Source: Bacteroidales bacterium
GTDB taxonomy: Bacteria; Bacteroidota; Bacteroidia; Bacteroidales; JAADJA01
Reading direction: 5' to 3'
NCBI GenBank assembly: GCA_016933115.1
Contig: JAFGBL010000172.1
Coordinates: forward strand, 1-64,000
DNA: 64,000 bases
Made by a program: the position numbers and the translations under genes. Of this stretch, positions 52,330-60,706 are shown piece after piece. The number at the start of each line of letters is the position of its first letter. The stretch's first letter is position 1. Under the pieces are notes generated by a model. The model searched no databases. It was not told where the DNA came from and was given only the letters and a program-made list of their open reading frames with translations.

Positions 52330-54318
52330 TTATAGTTCCCGTTTTCGCGGTATTGTAATTTTAAATGTTGTTCCTGTTGCCCCTTTTTCGGGATCAGCAT
52401 TGGATTGTACCGTCACCTGGCCTTTGTGCATCTTCACAATGCCATAGATCAGCGGAAGGCCCAGGCCGGTTCCTTTACCCATTTCTTTTGTTGTAAAAAA
52501 CGGAGTAAACAATTTATCCATATTTTCTTCGGGAATCCCGATACCTGTATCACTCACATCAATTTCAACTGTACTTCCGTTTCCTGAAAGAGCTACTGTC
52601 AATACTCCTCCGGCAGGCATGGCTTCCACGGCATTTTTTTCAAGATTGGTCAAAACCTGCATCATCTGGTCCTGATCGAGCTCCAGCAACGGGTTGCTGA
52701 GTTCTGAAATAAATTCGATCTTCACACTTTCGGATTTGATCACCGTTTCCAGGCTATGCTTTACAAAAGATTCGATGTTGGTTTCCTGCAGTCTCACCTG
52801 GTTTTTCCGGGCAAAGTTAAGGAGTCCGCCAACGATGCCCTTGCAGCGGTCGGCCTGTTCAACGATCAGTTGGAGGTCTTTACGGATCGGACTGTCTTCC
52901 GGTGCTTCATCTTTCAGGATGTTGGAATACATGGTGATCACTCCCAGCGGATTATTAAGTTCGTGCGCTATCCCTGCCGAAAGTTGTCCCATGCTCGCCA
53001 GCTTCTCCGATTGTTTAAGTGCCAATTGCGTAGTTGCCAGCTTATCATTCGATTCATTCAGTTCCTCGATGGATTTATGGAGTTTTTCGATGGTAAAAGG
53101 CAGGCACATTTCCGTTTCGGCCAATCCTTCCACAATGGCAATGGCATGATCCACACAGGTTTCATACCCGCAGGCACCGCAATTCAGATGATCTTTAAGG
53201 GTATATTTTCCCATCTTAAGCAGTGCTTCTTCAATTTTCTTTTCATCGGGCAATGGAATGCGACGGTCGGCTGGTTTAAAATGCTGGCTCAGATCTACAT
53301 CACCGAAGGTTTCCACCTGTTGTTGCCACTGCTCATTGTCCAGCCTGTTAAGCTTTTCACGAACATAATTGCTGATTTGCGTGCGACGGGTGTACCGTTT
53401 TCCACCTTTCGACATACCCGGACCCATGATACACCCCTCGCAGCAAAGCAGTTCCAGGTGATGCGACTGCAACAAACCGCTCTCAAACTCCTTTACGGCA
53501 TCCCTGAAATTAACCCTTCCTTCCGCCACTACAATATTTCCTTCAGCAATATCGTCCGATCGGTTCACCGTTTGCAACATTCCCCGGCAAACCGGGAAAA
53601 TAGCGCCTTTCCCGGCAAACGGCGGATCGAATTCCGATTCTTCGGCCTCTTCGGCAACAATACCTTCCGAAGCCAGCAGGTATCTTAATTCGGTAAATGT
53701 TATAGCGGCATCCACTTCGTCCGATTCTGCTTTTTTTGCAATACACGGCCCTATGAAAACCACTTTCAGGTTTTCGCCGTGTTTCTTCCGCAAAATCCTT
53801 GTAATGGCAACCATCGGTGAGGCAACAGGTGCCAGGTAAGGCACCAGCCCCGGATGATATTGCCGGATGTAATACACAATAGCAGGGCAATCGGAGGAGA
53901 TATGGGGCTTCTCTCCATTCAAATCCATCAGCTTCTCATACTCACGCGCCACCATATCCGCTCCAAAAGCCACTTCATTCACCAAATCAAACCCTAATGA
54001 GCGAATCATGCCCACCAGTTTCTTAAAGTTCTTTATATCCGAAAATTCGGCTGCAAAACTCGGTGCCAGCAAGGCTGCTACCTTATGCTCCGAAGCCACC
54101 AAAGCCTTCACTTCCGGATTTGAGTTGTAATATACTTTCGCACCCTGACTGCATACTTTCACGCAGTTTCCACATCCGATACACCGTTCGATCATCACCT
54201 CAGCCTGTCCGTTCATGATGCGGATCGCCTTCACCGGGCACTCTCTGACGCAGGTATAGCAAACCTTACACAGATCTTTCTGCGTGTAAACGAGGTTGGT
54301 ATGTGGGGTGTTGGACAT
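52330..54318 (-). CDS. Sensory [FeFe]-hydrogenase-like protein fused to a histidine kinase (2x[4Fe-4S]-H-cluster domain-[4Fe-4S]-HisKA-HATPase)
   Basis: CKVCYTCVRECP/CIGCGNCVKVCS; SSDCPAIV, GPCIAKKAE, LLCCEGCIMGPG; CGACGYETC; IAHELNNPLGVITMY H-box; GTGLGLPLIYGIV. Confidence 0.93.
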   Translation of the reverse strand: MSNTPHTNLVYTQKDLCKVCYTCVRECPVKAIRIMNGQAEVMIERCIGCGNCVKVCSQGAKVYYNSNPEVKALVASEHKVAALLAPSFAAEFSDIKNFKKLVGMIRSLGFDLVNEVAFGADMVAREYEKLMDLNGEKPHISSDCPAIVYYIRQYHPGLVPYLAPVASPMVAITRILRKKHGENLKVVFIGPCIAKKAESDEVDAAITFTELRYLLASEGIVAEEAEESEFDPPFAGKGAIFPVCRGMLQTVNRSDDIAEGNIVVAEGRVNFRDAVKEFESGLLQSHHLELLCCEGCIMGPGMSKGGKRYTRRTQISNYVREKLNRLDNEQWQQQVETFGDVDLSQHFKPADRRIPLPDEKKIEEALLKMGKYTLKDHLNCGACGYETCVDHAIAIVEGLAETEMCLPFTIEKLHKSIEELNESNDKLATTQLALKQSEKLASMGQLSAGIAHELNNPLGVITMYSNILKDEAPEDSPIRKDLQLIVEQADRCKGIVGGLLNFARKNQVRLQETNIESFVKHSLETVIKSESVKIEFISELSNPLLELDQDQMMQVLTNLEKNAVEAMPAGGVLTVALSGNGSTVEIDVSDTGIGIPEENMDKLFTPFFTTKEMGKGTGLGLPLIYGIVKMHKGQVTVQSNADPEKGATGTTFKITIPRKREL

Positions 54319-54327
54319 TGTTTTTTT

Positions 54328-54358
54328 GCTCTTAGTTTTTGGCTTTTAGCTATTGGCC
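54328..54358. repeat. Degenerate heptad-phased repeat
   Basis: gctctta gtttttg gctttta gctattg gcc. Confidence 0.55.
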
Positions 54359-54434
54359 TTTATAAGACCACTAACCTATGCCCATTTTTATATTTTTTTC
54401 AGTATTTATCTTTGATCTAATTTTGTCCCTATTT

Positions 54435-54525
54435 GCTTAGTGCTTAGTGCTTAGTGCTTAGTGCTTAGTGCTTACTGCTTAGTGCTTAGTGCTTACTGCT
54501 CCACGCTCCCTGCTCCCAGCTCCAC
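54435..54525. repeat. 7-bp tandem repeat array (13 heptads; GCTTAGT grading into GCTCCAC)
   Basis: Five gcttagt, gcttact, two gcttagt, gcttact, then gctccac gctccct gctccca gctccac, no phase break. Confidence 0.95.
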
Positions 54526-54531
54526 GCACCA

Positions 54532-56250
54532 TCACAACGGCACATCCCGCTTCTTATACTCCGTGTGCAACAGGTCATGACTCTTATGCCCGAGGGGTTC
54601 GCCAAGGAATTTTTCATAGAGTTCGATCACTTCCGGATTCTTGTGAGAAACCTTGATGGAATCACGGTCATCAATATCATACAAGGATTTTAACCTTGAC
54701 ATAATTGCACTTTCATCGGCACCGATGTGCTGTCCGCCGCCGGCAATACAGCCGCCCGGACAAGCCATGATCTCGATGAAATGAATGTCATTTCTTCCAT
54801 CCCTGATCTCGTCCAGCAATATTTTTGCATTTTGTAATCCACTCACTACGGCAATTCCCAACTGCAGGTCACCAATCCGGATCTGTGTTTCTTTTCTTCC
54901 GGTTAATCCACGAACAGCATGAATTTTGAATTCCGTCAGTTCTTTGCCGGTGAGTTTAAAATAGGCTGTGCGCAAGGCTGCTTCCATCACTCCACCCGAA
55001 CCGCCGAACAGTTTACCTGCAGAACTGCGGATGCCATGCGGTGAATCGGTCATTTCAGGATCGATGTTGTGCATATCCACACCGTAAAGCCTGATCAACT
55101 GGGCCAGTTCGCGGGTTGTCATCACGGCATCCACATCCGTGATACCCTGATGGGTCATATCTTCGCGCTGAGCCTCGAATTTTTTTGCCGTACAAGGCAT
55201 GATCGACACAGAATAAATATCCTCAGGTTTTGTCGCGATTTTTTCAGCGAAATAAGATTTGATAATAGCTCCCAGCATTTGCTGCGGTGATTTGCAACTC
55301 GAAACATTGGGCAGAAAATCAACAGAAAATTCTTCGGCATATTTTACCCAGGCGGGACAGCAACTGGTGATCAGCGGCAAAGGTCCGTTATTGGTAATCC
55401 GGTGGATCAGTTCAGCCGATTCTTCCATGATCGTGAGGTCAGCCGAAAAACTGGTGTCGAAAACGTAGTCGAATCCGATCTTTCGCAAAGCGGCGTTCAT
55501 GATGCCGTTTACATCCCTTCCGGGTTCCATGCCGAATTCTTCAGCCAGTGAAACCGAAATAGCGGGAGCATATTGAATCACAACCTTTTTGGAAGGATTG
55601 TTCAACGCCATCTGGATTTCATTCAAATGACATTTTTCGCTCAAAGCGCCGGTCGGGCAAACCATGATACATTGGCCGCAATTCACACAACTCGAAGTAT
55701 TCAATCCTTTGTTGAATGAAGTCCCGATCAGGGTTTTGCTTCCGCGATTAATATAGTCAATGGCCGAAACACCCATCACTTCCTCACACACCCTCACACA
55801 ACGTCCGCAAAGGATACATTTGTCCGGATCGCGGGTAATACTTGGACTTGAAAGATCCTTGTTGAAATTATTTTTCACACCTGAAACCCTTCGTTCGGTC
55901 ACATGGTGTTCGACTGCCAGATCCTGCAGGGTACAATTCCCGTTCCGGACACAGTAAAGACAATCATCGGGGTGATTTGAAAGCAGCAGTTCCACAATCA
56001 TCTTTCGGGCCTCAATAACCCGTGTCGTATGCGTTTTGACCTTCATGCCCTCTTCCACCGGATAGGAGCAGGATGTAACCAACCTCCCCGTATTTTCGTG
56101 TTCAACCACACACATCCTGCACGCTCCCGACGGAAAATAATTTTTCATGTGGCAAAGCGTAGGCACCTTGATCCCGTTGCGATTCATCACATCCAGGATG
56201 GTTTCGCCCGCTTTGGCCTCAAATATCTTATTATTGACTTCAATATTCAT
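54532..56250 (-). CDS. hydA: [FeFe] hydrogenase catalytic subunit (HydA/HndD type)
   Basis: N-terminal 2Fe-2S (CHMKNYFPSGACRMCVVE), 2x4Fe-4S, H-cluster motifs TSCCPAW, MPCTAKKFE, MACPGGCIAGGG. Confidence 0.96.
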   Translation of the reverse strand: MNIEVNNKIFEAKAGETILDVMNRNGIKVPTLCHMKNYFPSGACRMCVVEHENTGRLVTSCSYPVEEGMKVKTHTTRVIEARKMIVELLLSNHPDDCLYCVRNGNCTLQDLAVEHHVTERRVSGVKNNFNKDLSSPSITRDPDKCILCGRCVRVCEEVMGVSAIDYINRGSKTLIGTSFNKGLNTSSCVNCGQCIMVCPTGALSEKCHLNEIQMALNNPSKKVVIQYAPAISVSLAEEFGMEPGRDVNGIMNAALRKIGFDYVFDTSFSADLTIMEESAELIHRITNNGPLPLITSCCPAWVKYAEEFSVDFLPNVSSCKSPQQMLGAIIKSYFAEKIATKPEDIYSVSIMPCTAKKFEAQREDMTHQGITDVDAVMTTRELAQLIRLYGVDMHNIDPEMTDSPHGIRSSAGKLFGGSGGVMEAALRTAYFKLTGKELTEFKIHAVRGLTGRKETQIRIGDLQLGIAVVSGLQNAKILLDEIRDGRNDIHFIEIMACPGGCIAGGGQHIGADESAIMSRLKSLYDIDDRDSIKVSHKNPEVIELYEKFLGEPLGHKSHDLLHTEYKKRDVPL

Positions 56251-56267
56251 TTTCGTACTTTCAAATG

Positions 56268-58220
56268 TTAAGCAACCACACTGATCGCATCAAATTTACA
56301 GGCTTCTTCGCAGGAACCGCAACCGATGCATTTATCTTCCACGATGAAATGCGGTGCTTTTTTGGTTCCGATGATGGCTCCGGTAGGGCATTTTCTTGCA
56401 CATACCGTGCAACCTGTACATTTATCCACATTTATCCTGAAAGTCCTCAATTCAGTGCAAACTCCCGGCTGACATTTCCTTTCGTAGATATGCGATTCGT
56501 ATTCATCGCGGAACCACTTGATCGTGCTGAGCACCGGGTTTGGAGCTGTTTGTCCGAGTCCGCAAAGCGAAGTTTCTTTGATCACCTTTCCGAGTTTTTC
56601 AAGTTGTATGATCCCTTTGAACCGTTGCAGCGCTTCTTTTTCGCTGTTTCCGTTGGGTTTATGGGTGATGCTTTCCAAAATCTCAAGCATCCTTCTTGTA
56701 CCTTCACGACAGGGAATACATTTCCCGCAGCTTTCGCGCTGGATGAAATCCATGAAAAATTTGGCTACATCCACCATGCAGGTGTCTTCATCCATCACCA
56801 CCAGGCCACCGGAACCCATCATGGCTCCAACACTGATCAGTGATTCATAATCAATCTGGATGTCGAGGTTTTGTTCGGTGATACAGCCGCCCGAAGGACC
56901 GCCGATCTGCACCGATTTGAATTTTTTGTTGTTGGGAATTCCACCGGCAATATCAAAAATGATCTCGCGCACCGTCGTTCCCATCGGGATTTCCACAAGA
57001 CCCGTCAGGTTGATTTTCCCGGAAAGGGCAAAAACCTTGGTTCCTTTGCTTTTTTCAGTCCCGATTGAAGCAAACCATTCTTCTCCACGAGCCAATATTT
57101 CCGGCACATTCGACAGGGTTTCCACATTGTTGATGATGGTCGGTTTGCCGAACAATCCGCTGATGGCAGGAAACGGTGGCCTCGGTCTCGGCATTCCGCG
57201 CATTCCTTCGATACTGTGGATCAAAGCCGTTTCTTCACCACAAACAAATGCTCCGGCTCCCATCTTGATAATGATGTCGAAACTAAAACCGCTATCGAAA
57301 ATGTTTTTCCCAAGCAAACCATAATCTCTGGCCAGGTTCAGGGCAATTTTTAACCGTTCGATGGCCAACGGATATTCGGCACGGATGTAAACATAGCCTT
57401 TGGTAGCGCCGATTCCGTAGGCAGAGATCGCCATGCCTTCGATGAGTCTGTGCGGATCGCCTTCGATCACAGCCCGATCCATGAATGCTCCCGGATCTCC
57501 CTCATCGGCATTGCAAATCAGGTATTTTTGATCGGCTTCGGCGCCATTGGCAAACTTCCATTTTTTCCCGGTTGGGAACCCTCCGCCGCCACGGCCGCGT
57601 AATCCGCTCTTTTCAATCTTGTCGCATACTTCAATGGAAGTATAGGTTTTCAGTGTATCCAGGAAACTTTTGTAGCCGCCCCTAGCAATGTATTCATTAA
57701 TATCGATGGGGTCAACAATTCCGCAGTTTTTCAGAACGATCCGCTTTTGCGGTGCAAAAAACGGGTGTTCATCAATAAAAGGTACATTCTCCCAGGCTTC
57801 CAGTTTTTCGGAACGGAATTGTCCCAGTATGTTCGGATTGGTTGAATCAAGTGAGAAAACGCTCTCAAGGACTTCATTCACCTTATCGCCGGTTACATTT
57901 TTAAAAGAGATACGGTTTTTCCCCGGAAGCCGCACATCGAGCAGAGGTTCAGCAGCACAAAAACCGATACAGCCCACCTTGATCACTTCTACATCCAGCT
58001 CATGATCTTCGATGAACCGCTGCGTTTCGAGCCAGGTCTTTTCAGCCCCGGCGCCCAGTCCGCAGGTTCCGGTTCCGATGAAGATCACCGGTTTGCTGAC
58101 AATATCACGCCTCAGGTCTGACAATTCCCCGATCACGAACGGATCCACTTCATGAGCCGGGCCGTTCAGCACCTTTTCGATCAGGAATTCCTTCATATTC
58201 ATTGTTCTTGCCGTTTCCAT
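56268..58220 (-). CDS. hydB: NuoF-like hydrogenase subunit (HydB/HndC)
   Basis: N-terminal thioredoxin-like 2Fe-2S; GRGGGGFPTGKKW; SCGKCIPCREG; C-terminal 2x4Fe-4S. Confidence 0.95.
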   Translation of the reverse strand: METARTMNMKEFLIEKVLNGPAHEVDPFVIGELSDLRRDIVSKPVIFIGTGTCGLGAGAEKTWLETQRFIEDHELDVEVIKVGCIGFCAAEPLLDVRLPGKNRISFKNVTGDKVNEVLESVFSLDSTNPNILGQFRSEKLEAWENVPFIDEHPFFAPQKRIVLKNCGIVDPIDINEYIARGGYKSFLDTLKTYTSIEVCDKIEKSGLRGRGGGGFPTGKKWKFANGAEADQKYLICNADEGDPGAFMDRAVIEGDPHRLIEGMAISAYGIGATKGYVYIRAEYPLAIERLKIALNLARDYGLLGKNIFDSGFSFDIIIKMGAGAFVCGEETALIHSIEGMRGMPRPRPPFPAISGLFGKPTIINNVETLSNVPEILARGEEWFASIGTEKSKGTKVFALSGKINLTGLVEIPMGTTVREIIFDIAGGIPNNKKFKSVQIGGPSGGCITEQNLDIQIDYESLISVGAMMGSGGLVVMDEDTCMVDVAKFFMDFIQRESCGKCIPCREGTRRMLEILESITHKPNGNSEKEALQRFKGIIQLEKLGKVIKETSLCGLGQTAPNPVLSTIKWFRDEYESHIYERKCQPGVCTELRTFRINVDKCTGCTVCARKCPTGAIIGTKKAPHFIVEDKCIGCGSCEEACKFDAISVVA

Positions 58221-58684
58221 TACACTTCCTTGTTTTTCAGATTTTCGATGATCTCAACCAGCGACTGTTCGGTGACCTTTGCATGAAAATTCCCATTGAT
58301 GTTGATAACGGGAGCCAATCCGCAGGCCCCGATACAAGCCACCACTTCGATGCTGAACATACCGTCGCGGGTCGTTTGACCTGCCTTTGCTTTGAGTAAT
58401 TTTTCGAGTTTATCCAGTACGGTTGCCGATCCAAGCACATGACATGCTGTTCCGCGGCACACCTGGATGTGGTATTTACCTTTGGGTTCGAACCTGAACT
58501 GGTTGTAAAAGGTCGCAACGCCATAGATCTTGCTGGTTGGGATACCCAGCCTCCTACCCACTTCAGCAATCGCACGCTGAGAGAGAAACCCTTCATTTTC
58601 CTGTATTTCCTGAAGAATGGGTATCAGGCTGTCGCGTTTTGCGTCTCCTCTTGCTTCCAGTATTTCCGCTATCCCTTTTTTCAT
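58220..58684 (-). CDS. hydC: NuoE-like [2Fe-2S] hydrogenase subunit (HydC/HndA)
   Basis: CRGTACHVLGS...CIGACGLAPVININ; TAATG coupling with hydB. Confidence 0.95.
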   Translation of the reverse strand: MKKGIAEILEARGDAKRDSLIPILQEIQENEGFLSQRAIAEVGRRLGIPTSKIYGVATFYNQFRFEPKGKYHIQVCRGTACHVLGSATVLDKLEKLLKAKAGQTTRDGMFSIEVVACIGACGLAPVININGNFHAKVTEQSLVEIIENLKNKEV

Positions 58685-58725
58685 TTTTAATGGTTTTTTG
58701 TCTTTAACCCCGGGGTTCCGATCCC

Positions 58726-59244
58726 TTAATTTGAGTGGAAACTTACCTTTTTGCCAAGCAGTTCTTTGATCTCGGGTAAAAGTTTTTTCGAGTCAACGGG
58801 CTTTTTCAGGAATCCATCCACCGGCAGCCAGATGGTTTTGCCATCGTCGTTGCGATAATCAATGCCTGCTTTTCCGCTTACGATATCCTTCATGAGGATC
58901 ACCTGCAATTCCTTGTATTTGGGATCCTGACGGAATTCACGTGCCATTTCCCTTACACTTTCCTTGGTGGTGGTGAAAACTTCGATGGAGGTTTGCATCA
59001 GAATAGGCATGTTTCTAAAAGCCTGTTCGTTCACCAGCGCTTCAGCCAGTTCGAAACCTTCGTAATGGGTTGTCATCATCACGTCGAGGATGGCCAGGTC
59101 GGGATGGATTTCACGGGCCAGTTGCAGGCCTTCATCCTTATTGTTTGCCGAAAATACCTCGTAACCTTCATTCTCAAGAATGGTGCTGATTACATTGATG
59201 ATATCGATGTCGTCGTCTACGATTAAAATTTTTTGTGTGTTCAT
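58726..59244 (-). CDS. Response regulator receiver with an extended beta4-beta5 insertion
   Basis: ILIVDDDIDIINVISTILENEGYEV, LAILDVMMTTHYEGFEL; insertion to DDGKTIWLPVDGFLKKPVDS. Confidence 0.88.
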   Translation of the reverse strand: MNTQKILIVDDDIDIINVISTILENEGYEVFSANNKDEGLQLAREIHPDLAILDVMMTTHYEGFELAEALVNEQAFRNMPILMQTSIEVFTTTKESVREMAREFRQDPKYKELQVILMKDIVSGKAGIDYRNDDGKTIWLPVDGFLKKPVDSKKLLPEIKELLGKKVSFHSN

Positions 59245-59269
59245 GATACTGTTTTTTCAGGGTTCATAT

Positions 59270-59707
59270 TTAATTAACTAATGAATGATTATCGAATCTG
59301 AGATTCACTGTTTGCAGGCCGGGCGACAGGTAAAACCTTTCTTCCTTGCTGTTCACGATCTCATGCAACAGGTCATAATTATCGTTTGATTTTGCGAGAT
59401 AACCGCTCACACCGGCTGTGATCATTTTATTGATATAACGCTGGTTTTCGAGTGAAGAAAAAGCGATAAACCGGATGTTTGGAAATTTCCGGTGGCCGAT
59501 CAGTGTAGCTTCAAAGCCGCCCATTCCAGTCATAGCCACATCCAGGAAAACGATGTCGGCTTTTTCATTTTCAAGCAGTTCGAGCAGTTGCAGACCATTT
59601 TCCACCTCTCCAATAATTTTAACATTCCCGATGTTGAGAAGAATTCTTTTCAATCCTTCGCGGAAATATTTATTATTGTCGGCGATTATGATCTTCTGTT
59701 TTTTCAC
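59270..59707 (-). CDS. NarL-type receiver domain protein lacking a DNA-binding domain
   Basis: IIIADNNKYFREGLKRILL, VFLDVAMTGMGGFEA; ends after the linker, no LuxR HTH. Confidence 0.85.
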   Translation of the reverse strand: MKKQKIIIADNNKYFREGLKRILLNIGNVKIIGEVENGLQLLELLENEKADIVFLDVAMTGMGGFEATLIGHRKFPNIRFIAFSSLENQRYINKMITAGVSGYLAKSNDNYDLLHEIVNSKEERFYLSPGLQTVNLRFDNHSLVN

Positions 59708-60070
59708 TTTATCAATTTTGATCCAAAAGTAGCATCTGACCCCCCCCTACACAAGAGCGAAAGACGCAAAGGGAAAACAGGTGAAAATACCTGAGATGAA
59801 ATTCCAATTTTCGTTGTTTCAATTAGTTATATGTGATAATTTGTTAATTGTAAAGCTTTGAATGGGTATTGATAAAATTCCAAAATCCAATAAAAGGGTT
59901 GTTGTTATTCAAATAACAGCAAGGGTGAAATTTTGTATTTTATTTGAAAAAAATGAAAATAAATTTTTAGCAGGTGTTTTACACGGGTGGATGGTTTTGG
60001 AGTTTTACGAAGTAATCGGAAAAACCTATTATCCCCGGTCTGTGGCGAACGCGAACCTAACTGGTCAATT

Positions 60071-60706
60071 TTAGTTCACCAACCCATTCTTTATCGCAAA
60101 CATCACCAAATTGGGTGCATTTTTAGCGCCGGTCTTTTCAAACAAGCGGGCACGAAAGCCATCCACAGTGCGGCTGCTGACGCCGAGAAAATTGGCAATC
60201 TCAACATTGGAGTAGCCTTTGCAGATCAACTCCAACACTTCCTGTTCGCGGTCGGTAAGGTTAATTGATGTGTCCTTGTGTTTGGGCTTGAGGTACATAT
60301 TGACAGAACTCATGAACTCTTCGGAAAAATAACTTTCATCTTCGAGCACAAGGTTTATGGCACGCTCAAGTTCTTCTGAAGTAGTTTTTTTAAGGAGAAA
60401 TCCAGATGCGCCCGCTTCGATCATTTTATTGAAATAACTGATCTCCTCGAACATGGTAAGGGCAATGACCTTGATTCCGGGATATTTGGCCGACACTTTT
60501 TTGGTAGCTTCGATGCCGTCCATCACGGGCATTTTGATGTCCATCAAAATTACATCGGCGGGTTGTTTTTTGAGAAGTTCGAGCAATTCATTGCCATTGG
60601 AGGCTTCCCCAACAACTTTTACAAAATCGATCTCATTAAGAATCGTATACAATCCTTTCCTGAAAATAACGTGGTCGTCGACGATGATTATTTTAGCTAT
60701 TTCCAT
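60071..60706 (-). CDS. NarL/FixJ family response regulator (receiver-LuxR HTH)
   Basis: IIIVDDHVIFRKGLYTIL; LTDREQEVLELICKGYSNVEIANFLGVSSRTVDGFRARLFEKTGA. Confidence 0.95.
   Translation of the reverse strand: MEIAKIIIVDDHVIFRKGLYTILNEIDFVKVVGEASNGNELLELLKKQPADVILMDIKMPVMDGIEATKKVSAKYPGIKVIALTMFEEISYFNKMIEAGASGFLLKKTTSEELERAINLVLEDESYFSEEFMSSVNMYLKPKHKDTSINLTDREQEVLELICKGYSNVEIANFLGVSSRTVDGFRARLFEKTGAKNAPNLVMFAIKNGLVN

Noticed and set aside
52756-53688. 310-aa plus-strand ORF
   Set aside because: Lies fully antisense to the sensory hydrogenase-kinase gene; no recognisable motif
54435-54525. Possible CRISPR array
   Set aside because: Direct 7-bp tandem units with no spacers and no cas genes in the window
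56265-56843. 192-aa plus-strand ORF
   Set aside because: Antisense to hydB; composition looks like reverse-strand translation
59740-59747. C8 homopolymer as a phase-variation switch
   Set aside because: Intergenic, about 33 nt from the receiver start codon; no promoter spacing logic found and a single homopolymer is weak evidence
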